This document shows, in pieces, positions 63,498 to 64,000 of a DNA stretch of 64,000 nt (position 1 is its first letter; every line of letters starts with the position of its first letter). This DNA is from Picochlorum sp. 'celeri'. Its lineage: Eukaryota; Chlorophyta; Trebouxiophyceae. The translations under genes and the position numbers were made by a program. The notes under the pieces are model-generated. The model saw only the letters and a list, made by a program, of their open reading frames with translations, did not search any database and was not told the origin of the DNA. The stretch is taken from assembly GCA_010909725.1 (NCBI GenBank), contig JAACMV010000021.1:769469-833468 (forward strand), given 5' to 3'.

Positions 63498-64000
63498 ATG
63501 CACCCAAGCCTTCCACGACTCGGGCTACTTTCCCGATCCAGGGCTCTTCTGGTTCCTTTACTCTGCATTATTTGGGCCCAGGAGGTTGTAAATACACCAA
63601 CAGTATCGGCAGAGCATGCAGAACGGGAGGCGACGCTTGGTGGAATGTGTTTTACCAGCACCGTCTCTGATGAGGCAACCCTGAGAGGTCTGCGGAGACA
63701 ACACGTGAAATTCAATCTAAAGAAGAGGTAGGTAGTCAATGTTTTGCTCAAACCAAAGACTGTATCATAGTATCTCAGGCATCTTTTTGTTGGTCCCGTG
63801 CAGTATGTACAGGGATGGCGATGTGATTGCCATTTACAAACTGGACAGACCGGGACATGGCAGTCTCGCTGGATGTGCGGATGCCTGTCTGTTGAATTGG
63901 AGATTGACAGATGATACTAGTCAAGCTCTGGATACAGACTGCTCTCTTCAAACAAACAGTCACTGTCCCATGACGTCAGGGGTGATTGTCGCAGACAGAA
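63498..64000 (+). CDS. secreted Cys-containing protein of unknown function (cut by window end)
   Basis: Exon 1 63498-63727 and exon 2 from 63804 (donor GTAGGT, acceptor GTGCAG) stay open to the window edge, about 142 residues. A signal peptide is likely: Arg residues then ALLVPLLCIIWAQEVV, cleaved before TPTVSAEHAE. The mature part has a basic stretch (RGLRRQHVKFNLKKS) and then spaced cysteines (AGCADACLLNWR, TDCSLQTNSHCP). The run of short Cys spacings recalls the N-terminal part of the secreted protein at 9824-12103, but I cannot show homology. No family was recognised. Confidence 0.5.

Overview
This window is nuclear DNA of a photosynthetic or recently photosynthetic eukaryote with a compact genome, most likely an alga of the green or plant-like lineage. 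The case rests on gene content. There is a TOM1/THH1-type membrane protein, a plastid-type RNase J, an organellar RecG, a cyanobacterial-type DprA-like protein, plastid-type SHMT, G6PDH and aspartate kinase with N-terminal extensions, a bestrophin-like chloride channel of thylakoid type and a plant-type mitochondrial TatB. There are also ordinary eukaryotic genes: spliceosome parts, condensin SMC4, VPS15, a 20S proteasome subunit, cytosolic ribosomal proteins and complex I NDUFA8. I cannot name the species.

The window holds about 44 protein-coding genes in 64 kb. Many have no intron and most others have one short intron (about 60-180 bp) close to the start codon. The donor site is often GTACGT or GTGCGT, with C at +4. 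Convergent genes often end within 6-50 bp of each other, and several same-strand neighbours are 10-60 bp apart.

Layout. 1-7.6 kb: NVL (cut by the window edge), a VOC protein, a TOM1-like protein, an SRPBCC protein, a bestrophin-like channel and mitochondrial uL3. 7.9-12.4 kb: SHMT, then a secreted protein that looks like an aerolysin-type beta-pore-forming protein with a C-terminal chitin-binding module. This segment is bounded by an exact 64-bp copy of the SHMT 3' coding end. 12.4-16.8 kb: RecG carrying an N-terminal DnaQ-like exonuclease domain, convergent with the DprA-like protein. 17-28.8 kb: proteasome alpha4, cytochrome b561, NC2alpha, a coiled-coil tail-anchored protein, VPS15 and SMC4. 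28.8-29.4 kb: a non-coding stretch with strong nested hairpins.

29.4-46.9 kb: two GT49-type glycosyltransferases, NAC alpha, a WW/FF protein, G6PDH, NDUFA8, uS9, TatB, a PRXL2-like peroxiredoxin, YJU2B, a borealin candidate, U2A', RFT1, ETF-QO and eS24. 46.9-48 kb: gene-poor DNA with a decayed tandem duplication. 48-64 kb: an LSM protein, a dihydrouridine synthase, a cyclin, a GT61 glycosyltransferase, aspartate kinase, a RAB5IF-like protein, EXO1, DENR, RNase J, U5-40K and a truncated secreted protein.

Two themes recur. One is organelle nucleic-acid maintenance (RecG fusion, DprA-like protein, RNase J). The other is secretory-pathway glycosylation (RFT1, two GT49, GT61). Gene models were built by hand from reading frames and splice signals. 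Family names come from recognised motifs, with no database search.
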